A DNA stretch of 64,000 nt from Lomentospora prolificans. Taxonomy: Eukaryota > Ascomycota > Sordariomycetes > Microascales > Microascaceae. Positions 9,984 to 21,617 of this stretch are shown one piece after another. The stretch spans positions 1-64,000 of the forward strand of contig JARFXM010000003.1 of assembly GCA_029532625.1 (NCBI GenBank), written 5' to 3'. Each line of letters opens with the position of its first letter. Positions within the stretch are counted from its first letter, which is position 1. The translations under genes were made by a program, and so were the position numbers. The notes under the pieces are model-generated. The model ran no database searches, had not been told where the DNA came from, and saw only the letters and a list, made by a program, of their open reading frames with translations.

Positions 9984-10451
9984 TCAAGCACAGAGAGTGA
10001 ATACCAAGTCATCTGTGCTGCTGCAGACTTTGACTTGACTGCCGGCTGGAGGGACACCATTTTCCCAGACGATGGGGGCGCAGCCACCATTATCACTAGC
10101 AACGACTAGCTTATGGCCCTTAAAAGGGTCACCGAAGACATCGCTAAGGTCGTACCAGACTCGGCTGCTATCAAGGTTGTACGCAAAGTTGGTTTGCGGA
10201 GCACCAGTCCACAGACCATCGGCGGGAATGGTAACCTTGAGGGCACGACCGCCTGTCACGGGATCGCGGGAGAACTCCTCGCTGTAAGAACCACCGTTGG
10301 CCTTAAGGCGCCAGGGGCCGGAGACCTCACCACCCACGGACCAGACGGAGACGTCCTCAGAGCACTGGTTGACAACATGGGCGGAACCGACTGCAGAGAC
10401 GGCGGTGATGGATGAGAGAGCAACGGCGGCGAGGGCGAGGAAGGAATGCAT
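9984..10451 (-). CDS. BYS1-domain secreted protein
   Basis: ATG 10451 gives 155 residues; the frame continues upstream but the added 38 residues would push the signal peptide inside the protein. Residues 1-20 (MHSFLALAAVALSSITAVSA) are a textbook signal peptide. The mature part carries the BYS1 family pattern: AHVVNQCSEDVSVWSVGG at the start, a central TNFAYNLDSSRVWYDLSDV segment followed by DPFKG, and Cys near GGCAPIVW and KVCSS. BYS1 proteins have a small thaumatin-like fold and were named for yeast-phase expression in Blastomyces; their biochemical role is not known. Four mature cysteines could form two disulphides. Family assignment is confident, function open. Confidence 0.88.
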   Translation of the reverse strand: MHSFLALAAVALSSITAVSAVGSAHVVNQCSEDVSVWSVGGEVSGPWRLKANGGSYSEEFSRDPVTGGRALKVTIPADGLWTGAPQTNFAYNLDSSRVWYDLSDVFGDPFKGHKLVVASDNGGCAPIVWENGVPPAGSQVKVCSSTDDLVFTLCA

Positions 10452-12239
10452 ATTGGTGTGTTTGAGGTGGGTTTGTGTAGAAGTGATATGAGCGAGTGTT
10501 GGTAGGAGCGAGTGTTTGCTTGTTAACTCTTTTGAGGATCGGGCTTGCTTGGTTCTTAATGGCACATATTAGACCTAGAGATTGTGGTCTGGGGCACCTC
10601 GATGTATTTATTTATATGCAGGAACTTCGTATCAGTCCAAGACCCGCCCCGAAACCTTGGCGAACAATTTCGTCAATGTTCGATTATCTTCGTATCTACT
10701 TTGCTAAGACGTCCTGCAACGCTCGGCTTATTCTAGTGTAGCGGGATGGGCCTCAACCACACAGGGTCGCATGACTCAAGGTTGAGTTGAAGCCTCGCCC
10801 AATCCCAATTCACACATTGGCAGAGAGCGATGCAAATGGTCTGGCCGCATCGATCCCTTCCTGGTGTGCTTTCGGCGAGTTTGGCTTAATGAGCTGTTGC
10901 TTACTTCTTTGTGAAGGAGTTTAGCGTCTTGGCTGACGATCATCGCTTGACCCCGAAGAATGGGTGACCGGATGACAACATGTTCGACTGTTTCTAAAAT
11001 AAGAACAGTAATAGGGCTTGGGACTTTCACGCTTCCCCAGTTACCTCCCACCAGTTCCGAAAAGGTGAGCTAGGAAATAGCGCTGATCCAAATCGGACCC
11101 GGATCATTTCTGCAGTTCGGTGCCGCCATGCCGTGGGAAGGAAGGCAGTCAGCGGGAATACGAGTGTAATACTGCTTGATGTGGCCACCTTGGAAGGTAG
11201 CACTGCGCTGCGACTTTGCGTCACTTCGAAAAGGAGCCTTTTCGCAGAAACTGAGCAAGAGGGCAATGTGGTTGGGTTTCGGAAGCGTCCATCAAAATGC
11301 AGGCCAGATATTTCACCAAACAACTTGGCATAAGCAGTGCCCTGCTGCGTGTTCCTGGGGTGAGACAGTGATGTATCGTTCTACACCGGTGTCGTGGGCC
11401 GCAGTCTTTTGATACGAGGAGGGGGATGCAGATCTCTGCCGATGATCGTTTCCCCATTAGGGAGGGTTGGGTGACTGACCTGTCATCAGCCTAGTATCGG
11501 GGCCTGCACCGAAGCTCGTATCAAAATATGGACTTTTTGTGGTTCCCCCGATATTACATGAAGAGAGAAGTGCCCTCGGTGCTCGATGGGACGATATAAA
11601 TTTGATTGTGTGGAATTAATCTCATGACATCCACTCGCCCAAAGGTAATAACACCCTGGTGGGGAAGCAGCAACAATGGGAATTGAATTCAATCAAGCAA
11701 GCTCATGAGTGTTGTCCAAAGGTTTAACCCTATTCCGAGTGGACCGTTATTGCTCACAAGGAAAGACCATGCGAACCTCAAATGCCAGTGAAACCACGCG
11801 ATGGCCGGTTAACATCCCAATATAACCACCAGAGGCATCAGACACTCCCCACCTCCCACGATAACAGCACATGACAGCTGACATAAAATAGCCAAATACA
11901 CATAATATTGAACTCAGCCACCTTTTTCCATACATATTACATGATATGATATAAATGCCCCGTTCTGCCTTGCCGTGGTGAGAGTCTTCAGAACTGAGTG
12001 AAGGAAGAGATATGGCCGTGTCAGCCCTTCGCTGCGCGTGCTGGGCGGCACCAAGTTTCGCCTCTACTAAATAAGCTGAAGATGAGTCTAGCTAAGCCCT
12101 GGAGCCTATGACAGTTGCTTCATGTCGGAGAATAACCTTCTATTTCTGTCTATCCAGTACGTTGCATGTCGATTATTGTTCAACAGACTACTAACTAGTT
12201 CTTCCACTCTGGGCCAGATGCGCCATACATAGTTCCCAA
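10452..12239. other. About 1.8 kb without a supported gene
   Basis: Short overlapping frames lie on both strands at 10770-11460. One minus-strand stretch (11258-11070) ends in a plausible tail (CRNDPGPIWISAIS) and may be the last piece of a decayed gene, but no family was recognised. The sequence around 11700-12000 shows nothing. Confidence 0.4.
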
Positions 12240-12797
12240 CTATAACTTTTCTTTCATGGCTACAAAGAGGCCTTTTCCAACAGCAAGAACACGGCCCTGC
12301 TGACTTTCAATAGTAGTCTCGACATGGCATTTTCTTCCTTCTAGGTTGGTGATTCTCGCCTTGACTAGAATAGTGGAGGGCACGGCCACTGGTCTGATAA
12401 ATTCAGTGTTGAGATATGCTGTCACAAGCATAGGATGGGGAATCGCGCCATTCCTCTGATTGACGTCAATAAGTTGGCCGGTAACTTCATCAATAATAGT
12501 CACCACGATGCCACCATGGCAGATACCGGGCCAACCGTTAAGGCCGGGTCGTAGGGTGAGGAAAGCATAGATCTGGGGAACAAGACTTCCCCTCCGTTGA
12601 GGCTCTTTGTGAAAGGTAAGGTACGCCGCGATTGTGTCAGGAGTGTTGAGGGTTCGTGCAAAGAGGGCGTCGCCGTGTCCGGGCTTTTCATTCCGGCCAG
12701 CCGGTGTCTCAATAACAAGATTGGGACTTTCCAAGTAGCTGGAGCACCAAGGGTTGGACCGGAAGTGCTCCAGATCACGTTGAACCGAAGGCTTCAT
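12240..12797 (-). CDS. Hot-dog fold acyl-CoA thioesterase-like protein (PaaI/ThYt type)
   Basis: The intact 185-residue frame from ATG 12797 matches the fungal single-hot-dog thioesterase family, which hydrolyses acyl-CoA thioesters. The N-terminus has the family's FRSNPWCSSYL segment; the core helix motif is GICHGGIVVTIIDEVTGQL (residues about 91-109), where HGG and the following acidic Asp-Glu contribute to the active site; then LNTEFIRPVAVPSTILVKA and the terminal strands VETTIES and VLAVGKGLFVAM. A short frame just upstream (from 13019 down) is Arg-rich and resembles a mitochondrial leader, but no in-phase splice was found, so it is not included. The gene is divergent from the PPCDC gene with a shared 620-base upstream region. 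Confidence 0.86.
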   Translation of the reverse strand: MKPSVQRDLEHFRSNPWCSSYLESPNLVIETPAGRNEKPGHGDALFARTLNTPDTIAAYLTFHKEPQRRGSLVPQIYAFLTLRPGLNGWPGICHGGIVVTIIDEVTGQLIDVNQRNGAIPHPMLVTAYLNTEFIRPVAVPSTILVKARITNLEGRKCHVETTIESQQGRVLAVGKGLFVAMKEKL

Positions 12798-13419
12798 GAT
12801 GGGCCTTATCTGTCTGTGGTGCTATTCCGAGGCGGAGTTGAGGCCAGTGCTCTAAATGTACCAAGACGTGATTCTGGGACGAGGACGGCAAAGTTGCCAG
12901 AGAGTGCGCTCAGCTGGGCCACCGCAGGTACCGCGGGAGAGGATGCGCGACTTGCTTGTCGCAAGGACTCGTTGAGAGGAGTGGAAAATAAACGAGATAT
13001 CGGTGCCGACACGTCGCATGACAAACCGTTCCCGCTTCAGATCAATGTCAGGGGTTGAGAGGATTCACGACTAAAGTCCGAGCGACGGATGGGAGCAAGC
13101 TGGCGGCGGTATACCGAGGTACCAGCCCCACGATTTACTCATTCGCCAGCAGTGTGCGTTGTCGCCATTTTCATTGGACAGTGGCGCCACACCTTACATT
13201 GGACGAGTGTAACATTATATAATCACATCATCCAGGCAGCTCAAGCCACATGATGCATATGAAATTTCATTTCGCACTGTATCGTAAACTAATCTCCAAA
13301 GTGTGCCGGGCCTCTCCGAGATCACCAATCTAACCCCTCTACGAAGTACACAGCAGCCCAAATTGCCCGACGTTGCTGGTCTGCCGCAAAGCTACCCGAT
13401 CCATTGCTGTTACACGGCC
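12798..13419. promoter_or_regulatory. Shared divergent upstream region (thioesterase / PPCDC)
   Basis: Two start codons face away from each other across 622 bases, so regulatory sites for both genes must lie here or in their 5' untranslated regions. TATATAATC occurs near 13214-13222, about 200 bases before the PPCDC ATG. No specific binding site is claimed. Confidence 0.45.
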
Positions 13420-14175
13420 ATGGCCAGTATTGTGAAATCAACATCGCGCGAGGCATCCTCCGCTGCAGCCGTAGAGGCTTCCCTTAACGATGGCAAGAAG
13501 CACCTGCTTGTTGCCGCCAGCGGCTCAGTCGCTACCATCAAGCTCCCTCTCATCATCTCGGCATTCGCCAAGTACCCGAACGTATCCATCCGAGTTATTC
13601 TCACCAAATCAGCGTCTGAATTTCTAGCTGGCCAATCAGATGAGCAGCCTACGCTTTCAACGCTGTCTTCTCTGCCCAACGTAGAGGGCGTACACGAGGA
13701 TGAAGACGAGTGGGCCGAGCCATGGACCCGAGGCGCCAAGATCCTCCACATTGCTCTGAGGCGATGGGCGGACATCCTTGTCGTCGCTCCGCTAAGCGCG
13801 AACACCCTCGCAAAGGTTGTCAGTGGAATGTCCGACAACCTTTTAACTAGCGTCATCCGAGCGTGGGATACTACAGGCTTGATTGATGGGAAGAACTCGA
13901 GGATCCTGGTCGCCCCTGCAATGAACACTGCGATGTGGATGCACCCTGTAACATCGAAACATATTCATGTCCTACAGGATGAATGGGGCGTTCGACAGAG
14001 TGGAAGGTCCGAGGCGGAAGTACGGAAAGATGGCCACGCTATTGCCCCTCGAACGGGATGGTTTGAGGTTCTAAGGCCGGTTGAGAAGGCTCTTGCCTGT
14101 GGAGATGTCGGCTCTGGAGCTATGAGGGAGTGGTCCGAAATTGTCGAAATTACAAAAGAGAGGCTTGGCCTATAA
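13420..14175 (+). CDS. Phosphopantothenoylcysteine decarboxylase-like flavoprotein (HFCD family)
   Basis: The enzyme decarboxylates 4'-phosphopantothenoylcysteine in coenzyme A synthesis, using FMN; paralogues act as Hal3-type phosphatase regulators. The frame opens at GTG 13303, but the first ATG, 13420, sits in a strong context (GGCCATGGCC) and gives 251 residues. HFCD landmarks are present in order: LLVAASGSVATIK near residue 30, ILHIALRRWADILVVAPLSANTLAKV (His and the PLSANT motif) in the middle, APAMNTAMWMHP (the PAMN substrate clamp), and a conserved C-terminus VLRPVEKALACGDVGSGAM. No Hal3-type acidic C-terminal tail is present, which favours a metabolic PPCDC. The gene has no intron and a 30-base A run starts 6 bases after its stop. 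Confidence 0.9.
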   Translation: MASIVKSTSREASSAAAVEASLNDGKKHLLVAASGSVATIKLPLIISAFAKYPNVSIRVILTKSASEFLAGQSDEQPTLSTLSSLPNVEGVHEDEDEWAEPWTRGAKILHIALRRWADILVVAPLSANTLAKVVSGMSDNLLTSVIRAWDTTGLIDGKNSRILVAPAMNTAMWMHPVTSKHIHVLQDEWGVRQSGRSEAEVRKDGHAIAPRTGWFEVLRPVEKALACGDVGSGAMREWSEIVEITKERLGL

Positions 14176-14178
14176 AAC

Positions 14179-14181
<3 letters not shown>

Positions 14182-14211
<30 letters not shown>
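14182..14211 (+). repeat. A30 homopolymer just after the PPCDC stop
   Basis: Thirty uninterrupted A residues begin 6 bases after the TAA stop at 14173-14175, preceded by TATAAAACTAT. It may be a slippage-grown tract in the 3' untranslated region or a remnant poly(A) tail from retroposition of the gene. Confidence 0.9.
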
Positions 14212-14214
<3 letters not shown>

Positions 14215-14642
14215 AAAGATAACAGGAGGAGACTAAAAATTCAATGTTTGACTATTAAATCACTCGCTTCATTTCAACCTCATGCACGACTCACTTCTAG
14301 TAGGGCGCGAGATGGGTAATGGAACTATTTTCTGTTTATCGAAAAGCGTAAACGACCTGACGGGGCGATAGACCAACGTCCTCTACGAACAGTGCAGTCA
14401 TACAACTCTAGCAGTTGGCGGTATATGCAATGGCCAGTGGCTAGGCATACACAGTTATTAGACGTCAAGTGTCGATTACCATCAACCTTAGACTCATCCA
14501 CGAGAGTTGAAGCTGCTCTACCCTACCCCGATTCAACCTGAGATCCCATATAGAAACACAAAAAACAACATCAATAAAATACATACTTTACAACTCCAAG
14601 ATGATCAGCAACGCGGAAAGGCTACCCCCAAGTCCGCCGGGT
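14212..14642. other. Convergent intergenic stretch; no gene seen
   Basis: This lies between the 3' ends of the PPCDC gene and the minus-strand Cys/His-array gene. It contains AATAAAATAC at 14575-14584 on the plus strand and no open frame of note. Confidence 0.5.
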
Positions 14643-16209
14643 TCAGTTCTTCCCATCATCCAAGTTTGTAAATCTCGGTCCATCTATATCCGCGATATGC
14701 CGTGAAGGCGAAAGAGGTCGCATCATTGACATTTCGCTTGTCATCAACCCAGCCATATGAAGACATGCGTCACGGTACCCACACCCGTAGGCCACTGCAC
14801 GATCTGGATCTTCGCGGAATGCGGCAGGTATGAGACCCCGGGGACTCATCTCTCCTCGGATAGCTGCCAGACTAGCGTAATGAGTGGTCGTCAACCCTAG
14901 CTCACCATTAGCTGGCGAATGTACTGATTTTGCCTTTATCCCGGGTGCTGCGTTAGGGTTCGGTGATTTAACCGTTTCTTTCGGTGGACTCGAATGGCGG
15001 ACTTTAGAGCCTCGATGCTTGTTTTCCTTGTCGGAACTAGGTCCGTCGCGGACAGCGCCATGTTTCTTCCTCGGTTCCCTGATGTCCTTCGGATCCGTCT
15101 TACGTCGTCTCGGGGCGTAAACAAAATGCAAATCGTCGTTTCTATGGCGGCTGCACTGATCTGTCTCAGGTGAGTCTCTAGGCTCACTACACCTGCTGCA
15201 GGTGTGCTCCGGGCAAAATTGACCGCTATGCTTGCGTGCTGAGGTGCAAGGTTGCCCATCAAGTCGCCATGCGCAGGTGTGGCCGATACAGTAGTGCCCG
15301 CCTCGACGTACCGGGCCGTTGCATCCTTCGTAAATACATGTATGTTCTTTGCAGTAGGGCGGGGCTTTCAGCCAACCACCAGGGCAATCCGAGCCGCTGT
15401 ACCGACATTTGTGGTGTTCACAAAACCAGTCAACCTTCGACATTACGGGCGCAGGGCATGTTTGTGACTCGCATTTGTGAGTCTCGCAGTAGGAGCTGCC
15501 GCCGAATCCGCCACGTTTGCTGCATGGGTCCCAGAGGCAAGTATGCTGAGCACAATATTTTCCTCTAATATCCGCAGACTGATAACACCGCGGGGCGGCG
15601 CAGGTGTGTTCGTCGCAGGCTTCACTGTTGCTCTTGATTTTGCGAACGCTGGCGCACCCTCCCTCAAACCGGCAGACGTGGTCGCGGCAAGCAACGGCGC
15701 CTGATTCCACGGCTTGGTTACAGGGCAGTCGGCCAGACCATTGGCATGAGTGCTCGCAACAGTATGGTCGTTTGAATCGTCGGGTCCTCGGGCAACCTTC
15801 GGCTTGGCAAGTGTGCTCGTCGCAGGCGTCACCAAGAACTAGAAATATTTCGTACAAGAGTTAGCGGTTTATGAGGCTCTCCGCGAGGTTTGACTAGCTG
15901 CATTGGCCAGGGGCTAGTAAGGAGAAACTCACTCCCGGCATCAGTCCCAACTCCACGTTTGCAGAGCGTGCATCCGGAATACTGGCAGGCGTGGAGATTG
16001 CAAAAAACGCTGGTGTCGAGGCGGGATTTCGAACAAGCCATCAAGTCACAGGCATGCTGAGAGCAGTATCCGCTGCCCTCAACCCTGGGGAAAGGGCAGT
16101 TGGCGCGTTTGCAGGCATGGCGCTGGCAGTGAACACCGCCTGCAGACATGTCGACTGATTCGCAGCCTGGAATAGGGCATTTCCAGCGTTGTGCAACAAA
16201 CACGGGCAT
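14643..16209 (-). CDS. Protein with about 14 tandem C-C-C-H zinc-binding-like modules and a basic tail
   Basis: Two exons, 16209-15933 and 15838-14643, join across a 94-base intron (GTGAGT...TTTCTAG, phase 1) to give 490 residues. The first 350 residues are a beads-on-a-string array of modules of the form C-x4-6-C-x8-14-C-x2-H-x-C, where the last Cys opens the next module. Readable examples are KCPIPGC with HCQRHAC, CKRANC with YCSQHAC, CQAEGC with YCCEHSC, CAAPRC with YCAQHTC, CIYEGC with YCIGHTC. I count 14 units, the last shortened (CSRC ... CSRH). Cys spacing suggests one zinc per module. The C-terminal 140 residues are disordered and strongly basic (APRRRKTDPKD, EPRKKHG), a likely nuclear localisation region. 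The intron interrupts module 4. No named domain is recognised; nucleic-acid or protein binding in the nucleus is inference. Confidence 0.82.
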
Positions 16210-19200
16210 TGTTGTGTGGGGGAAAAGCGCAGGTACAGTGAGTTGGCTGGATGGGATTCTGGGGAAGAGGCTTGCGTGATGGGTTTTTGGCGACGATGTG
16301 ATAGATCTGCTGGATGAGTGAAGGGATGCAAGATAATCCTGCGCACGAGAGGGGATAGCAGAAAACTTAGCTCAAGCACGGACGGACACTTGTAACCTAA
16401 GTCAGGTTCGTGAATCGGGGAAGTGTCCATGACTCCCGTGACAAGAATGAGGCAACCATTGTCCTGGCGGAATGATTGGCTGAGAGGGCTTGATATTGGG
16501 TCGACTTGCATGTTCATCGCAGATGTGGCATCCCAGCTCACTACCTTGGACCCTCTGAATGTGTTGCCACCTTTGAATTCCAAGGCATGTCTGATGGGAA
16601 AGGTGGACTTTTGAAATTTCCCTTGGCAGGCCTGCATTCAACAGCGACCTATAGGATTATCTGCCATCGTGGAGGTATGTATGTGACGGTCCCTGGCTTG
16701 TCCACAATTATTATTCCAAGTCACACCTTAATAGTCTGTGTTTCGGTTCTGCCCAACAGTTGGAGCAGCTGATCCCGCCCTACAGTGCCTAAAATATTCA
16801 TCGATACCAAATATTACCTTACTTCTGTACTATGGAACTCGAAATCTTTCGAGCCCCCTCTGTGTAATTCCTTCCCTGGGAACTAATGACCAGAATGCTT
16901 GGCAAGTGGTTCTACTGCAGATAGATTTACATATAAGTAGCGGAGAAAGGCTAATAACGCACCACGTCGTGACCCTCTTTTTTAATCCGGGAATTATTGG
17001 GAATCCCGGCTCACTTTTTCGTCGGGACATACTGTTCTCATGCTCTGGCCCAAGTCCACCAATGCCCCAGCGCTTTCCTCGCCGTAGACTAGGATATTCT
17101 TATCCCAGGATAATACACGTTTCGCTGCAAGAAAAAACAGGTAACATGTAAACCAACAGAGTCTGTACTGACTTCCCCACTCTTTCTTCAGCTTGTACAT
17201 ATGTATTATTAGGGCATACGTTATCCCACTTGCACTATAGGGTCCTGCGCCTTGTAATTGCGTGGGCTTCGAGTAATAACTTTACTAATATACACCCATG
17301 CCTTCCGCCTCTATTGGGGCCGACGCATCGCTGGTCAGTCTATAGCATCCGAAAAAGCGGCGAGGGCTTTGAACAGGGCCTATATGCCACGAAAGCTTGG
17401 TCGTTGACCTAGCGCGGAAGGCAGCGGACCAAGTCTGCCCAGCAGTTGGATGAGACTATACATATCGCGAACCTTGCTTATAATGTATACATCCACGAAA
17501 GCCTGAAATGCGACTGTGTTTGGAACCTCTAATCAAAAGAGAGCAGATTAACAAATGCCAGACTGAACCTTGGTGAAGCAGGTATTATTACTCGGGCAAA
17601 GCCGCCGGAGCTTGTCGGAGCAATTGGCACCGGAACCGTTCCTATACAGGGCAATTATTATATACTATCCTAGAGATGGAAGAGAGGATTACAGTTCGCC
17701 AGAACCTATCCAAGATCCCTTAATAACTGACTTCGAAGCTTTGAATCCCATTCAGTCAAACGCGGAACTTGAATACTGGGCTTCTCGTGGTTTGAAGTGC
17801 CCAACACGGGAGAAGGTGTGCCAATGTCACTGGACTCGGTTTCCGATTCACAGAAAATGTTTAATCAATTCTCTCTCAGAGTCTATCCTCTCCCTGATAC
17901 GTGTATATTAGAGGGAGGGGTACAGAAATGCGATTGACCACTAAACAGATCGTATTTGAGGCGTGTTAATAGGTTGTGGCTATATCTATTAGTAAACGAC
18001 CAGCCCGATCTATCGACACTCACTCACGCCGAAGCTAGGAATAGTGCCGCCGATGAGGTTAATAACGAGACTCTCCTGCTCCAAGTTGAGGGATTCAACT
18101 AAATAACAAAATAGGTGGTTAATTTCAGTCGTCACCCACCGATTATTTTCTGCTCACATGAGGAAGACAGCATGAGGCGCGAAGAGCATCTGTGAGTTGT
18201 TGGACCCTGTAAAGATACCACTTCTGGGGCAGAGTGCATATAATACTGGTGAATTGCAACCGCAACCTGGGCTCCACTCATTAACTCGATTCCGTTACCA
18301 TTCACAATTCAAAGTGGGCCGGTAACATCGGCACAACGTAATAACCTCTCATTAGGAGATACAACAATATTCTTAAGCCGCTACGATCCCTACTGGTAAG
18401 AATCGAGGAATGACGGATAACTACAGCCTCGACGCGGCATAGAATACTTCAGCAGCCAGTGATTTTGATCTTGAAACTATATCCTGTATCTTTCTCCAAC
18501 ATCTGTCCTCTGCGGCGGTGATAGGCGGTTTGGAGCGACATGAAACTCCGAAGCATGCCTTCACCTCCAAATATACTCCTCAACTGGCTAGCCGTAGTAG
18601 ATATAATGAAGCCACCATGGTACAAGCCTGGTGTCCGACTGAACTTAGCCTTGAGAAAAATTTCCAACAGACTCGATTACCTCCGTGGGCATATCTCAGC
18701 GTTGATGCGATGGCCCGATCCGTCAGAGTCGGATGATAGAAGTTGTCTCTCTGTGACCGAAGGCGAGTGAAAGTTCCGCCGGGCAACGAGGGACTTCACA
18801 TGGTAAACGATTGCAGCCGAACTCAAACCGTTGCAATTCTGCTCCTCCGGAATTTGGGCTGGTAACGGGAGGTAGGCACCGCTTCGGCGTCAGTATTGCT
18901 GCGTGGCTTCGCTCAAATTACCCGGACGACCACCTCTGGGTAGTAGGATATGGAGTGTATCACTGGTTCGGATCAATGTAACAGCTCTCTGTGTAAATTC
19001 ACGTTCCAAGAGATGCTATTTGGTGATATTCGGCCTTCGCGAATGAACGCGTCTTGGCAACGGCGCCGTCTACTACGTGGAGAGCTCCGGAGGTGTTAAA
19101 CTAATAATGATACCACAATTTGGACATGTTACCGGCGGCCTGAGGCCTCATGCAGCCAATTTCGTGGTACACATGATTTATCCGCCACCCTCCAATCTCT

Positions 19201-19702
19201 TCACGAGAACGCCGAATGGCCCGCTAAATAAAGTTCATCAACACCCATCCCCTTGTCAACATGGCGGGAATATACCCGGAACGGAACCCTGCGGGGAACT
19301 GACCAAATTTGGCTTTCCACGTTAAGTCGACCACCATCCGGCCATATTAGCGCGCTCCCCAACCCCGGTTGAAGTGTCACCAACGTATGCGTCTCCAATT
19401 TCTTTAAACTCAAGTTGTGGTCTTCACGGCTGATTTGGTTTAATGGGGCACAATGGAGGACGCGCGTAAGCGGGCGGGGGGGGAGCTCGGAGGATTTCTC
19501 ATGCTATTATTCCCCCGTTGTCGTCGGGCGACATTGACAGCTCGCTTGGCGTGCCTGGCACATGAGCTTATAATGTTCCAGAAAGCCGTACCCGGGCCCA
19601 CCCTAGGCAATTCGTTCTTGGGTTACCAACTGCTTTTCAAAAACGGTGTCGATTGACGCTCCTAGTGCTCCTCAATCCATCTGTAGCCGACAATATTTCG
19701 AC
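16210..19702. other. 3.5-kb gene desert
   Basis: Frames here are short, and several begin with TTG or GTG. A plus-strand frame at 17570-17911 and a minus-strand frame at 18667-18449 (with YHGGFIISTTASQL and a following Arg-rich piece) are the best-looking, but neither matches a family I can name. They may be scraps of dead genes. No RNA gene was recognised. Confidence 0.45.
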
Positions 19703-21617
19703 ATGAAGTGGTTATCACTCGCCTTCCTCCTTTCTAGTGGGGTGCTTTCCGCCCCTGCTGCTCCTGCTGCTGATGAGTATGACTATGTCGTCGTTGGTAG
19801 CGGCCCCGGAGGTGGCCCTCTTGCGGCCAATCTCGCCAAGGCCGGTTACTCGGTGTTCTTGATCGAGGCCGGTGACGACAGCCCGGGCCAAGGATTCGGG
19901 GTCTATACTCCGACTGTTCATTGGGACTTCTACGTAAAGCACTATCCCGACGGCGACCCGAGGAACGAGCTTTACAGCCACTTGACCTGGCTCACGCCGG
20001 AAGGAAGGTACTGGGTTGGCCAGAGCGGCGCGCCAGCGGGTTCGGAGCTCCTAGGCGTGTACTATCCCCGCGGAGCCACGTTAGGAGGGTCATCCATGGT
20101 CAACGCCATGGTATGCTGGCTCCCAAGCGATAGCGATTGGAATCACCACTACAACGTGACCGGCGACGAGAGTTGGAAGTGAGTCGTACCGAAACGTTGG
20201 CACGAGATCCCGCCTGAATTAACCAAGCGCTAATCTCTCCGACAGGGCTGAAAATATGCACAAGATTTTCGAAAAAATCGAGAAGAACAACTACGCCGAC
20301 CCTGGGAGCCCTGGCCATGGCTTTGACGGCTACTTCCAGACCAACATGGGCGCCAAAGCTCAGGCGCGCGGCGGTGGCCTCCAGGGCAACAAGGTCATGG
20401 AGGCCTACGCTAAGGAGTTCGGCGTCGACGACTGGTCAATGTCGGACCTTTTGACTCGGGACCCGAATGAGATGGTCCCCGACCGTGACCAAATCTCGAG
20501 TATCTTTGGTTTGGTCAACCATCAGTACGCCAATGGCCAGAGATACAGCTCCCGCGACTACATACAGGCAGCCGTCAATGCCGGACACCCTCTGACCGTC
20601 TCCATGACCTCTCTAGCCACCAAGGTTCTCTTCGACACGAGCGGAGCCTGTGGAGACAAGCCTCGCGCCATCGGTGTTGAGTATCTTGAGGGTAAGTCTC
20701 TGTACGCTGGCGATTCCCGTCGAGCTGAAGGCGCAACTGGCACCAAGAAGACCGTCAAGGCGAAGAGAGAAGTCATAGTGTCCGGTGGTGCCTTCAATTC
20801 ACCCCAAATTCTGCTGTTGAGTGGCATCGGTGCCAAAGAACATCTCGAAGAATTTGATATTCCTGTGATAGTTGATCTTCCCGGCGTTGGCCAACATCTC
20901 ATGGACAACCAGGAGATGCCTATCGTTGGTACCGGTTCTGCTGGTTCCGGAACTACCGGCGTGGCCATGTTCAAGACCAACTTCCCGGCGTATGGCGAGC
21001 GGGATATGTTCCTTATGGGGGGCCCTGGCTTCCTCTTCCGAGGTTTCTGGCCGATGAACCCGGTGGCTCAACCGCAAGAGCCCCGCTCTCCTTACGGTGT
21101 CAGCATGGTCAAAGGGTCTTCCGTCAACAACAAGGGATGGGTTAAGCTCCGGTCTGCGGACCCCCAAGACACCCCCGAGATTAATTTTAACCACTATGCC
21201 GAAGGTTCTGAGGCCGATATTGACGCCATGAAGGACACGGTGGCTCGTATCCGAAAGATTTACTTGGACATCGGCATCACACCCACCGAGCCACCATGTC
21301 CTAGTGGACCCGACGAGAACGGCAGCTGTGGCCAAGACGACATTGATTGGATTCACAAGCAGACTTTTGGACATCACCCCACAAGCTCCAACAAGATTGG
21401 GGCTGACGATGATCCGATGGCGGTCCTAGACTCCAAGTTCCGCGTCAGGGGTACCGCCGGTCTCCGCGTCGTTGATGCCAGCGCCTTTGCTCGCATCCCT
21501 GGCATTTTCCCTTCCGCTCCAACTTTCATGATTAGCCAGAAGGCCTCCGATGAAATGATTGCCGAGCTAGAGGCCGGCGAAGCGATCGAAGTTTGCGAGA
21601 CTCCTGTCCCGGAGTAA
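19703..21617 (+). CDS. Secreted GMC-family FAD oxidoreductase
   Basis: Two exons, 19703-20178 and 20246-21617, join across a 67-base intron (GTGAGT...CGACAG, phase 2) giving 615 residues. ATG 19703 is preferred because upstream in-frame codons start only at GTG and because it opens a signal peptide (MKWLSLAFLLSSGVLSA). The ADP-binding motif VVGSGPGGGPLAANLAKAG lies at residues 30-48, followed by LIEAGDD. GMC signature 1 is YPRGATLGGSSMVNAM; signature 2 is GGAFNSPQILLLSGIG. The C-terminal FAD and catalytic region reads FGHHPTSSNKIG then VVDASAFARIPGIFPSAP. GMC enzymes oxidise alcohols, sugars or related substrates and pass electrons to oxygen or quinones; the substrate cannot be told here. The usual second catalytic His/Asn position in the final block reads as Pro, which occurs in several ascomycete subfamilies. 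Confidence 0.9.

Noticed and set aside
16041..16637. Minus-strand 198-codon frame upstream of the Cys/His-array gene
   Set aside because: It overlaps the first exon in another frame and has random-looking composition.
8870..19000. Shared word ATCAATGTARCAGCTCTC near 8873 and 18975
   Set aside because: The match is about 18 bases with no extension on either side; likely chance.
20799..21377. Minus-strand 192-codon frame in the GMC gene
   Set aside because: Antisense shadow of a confident gene.
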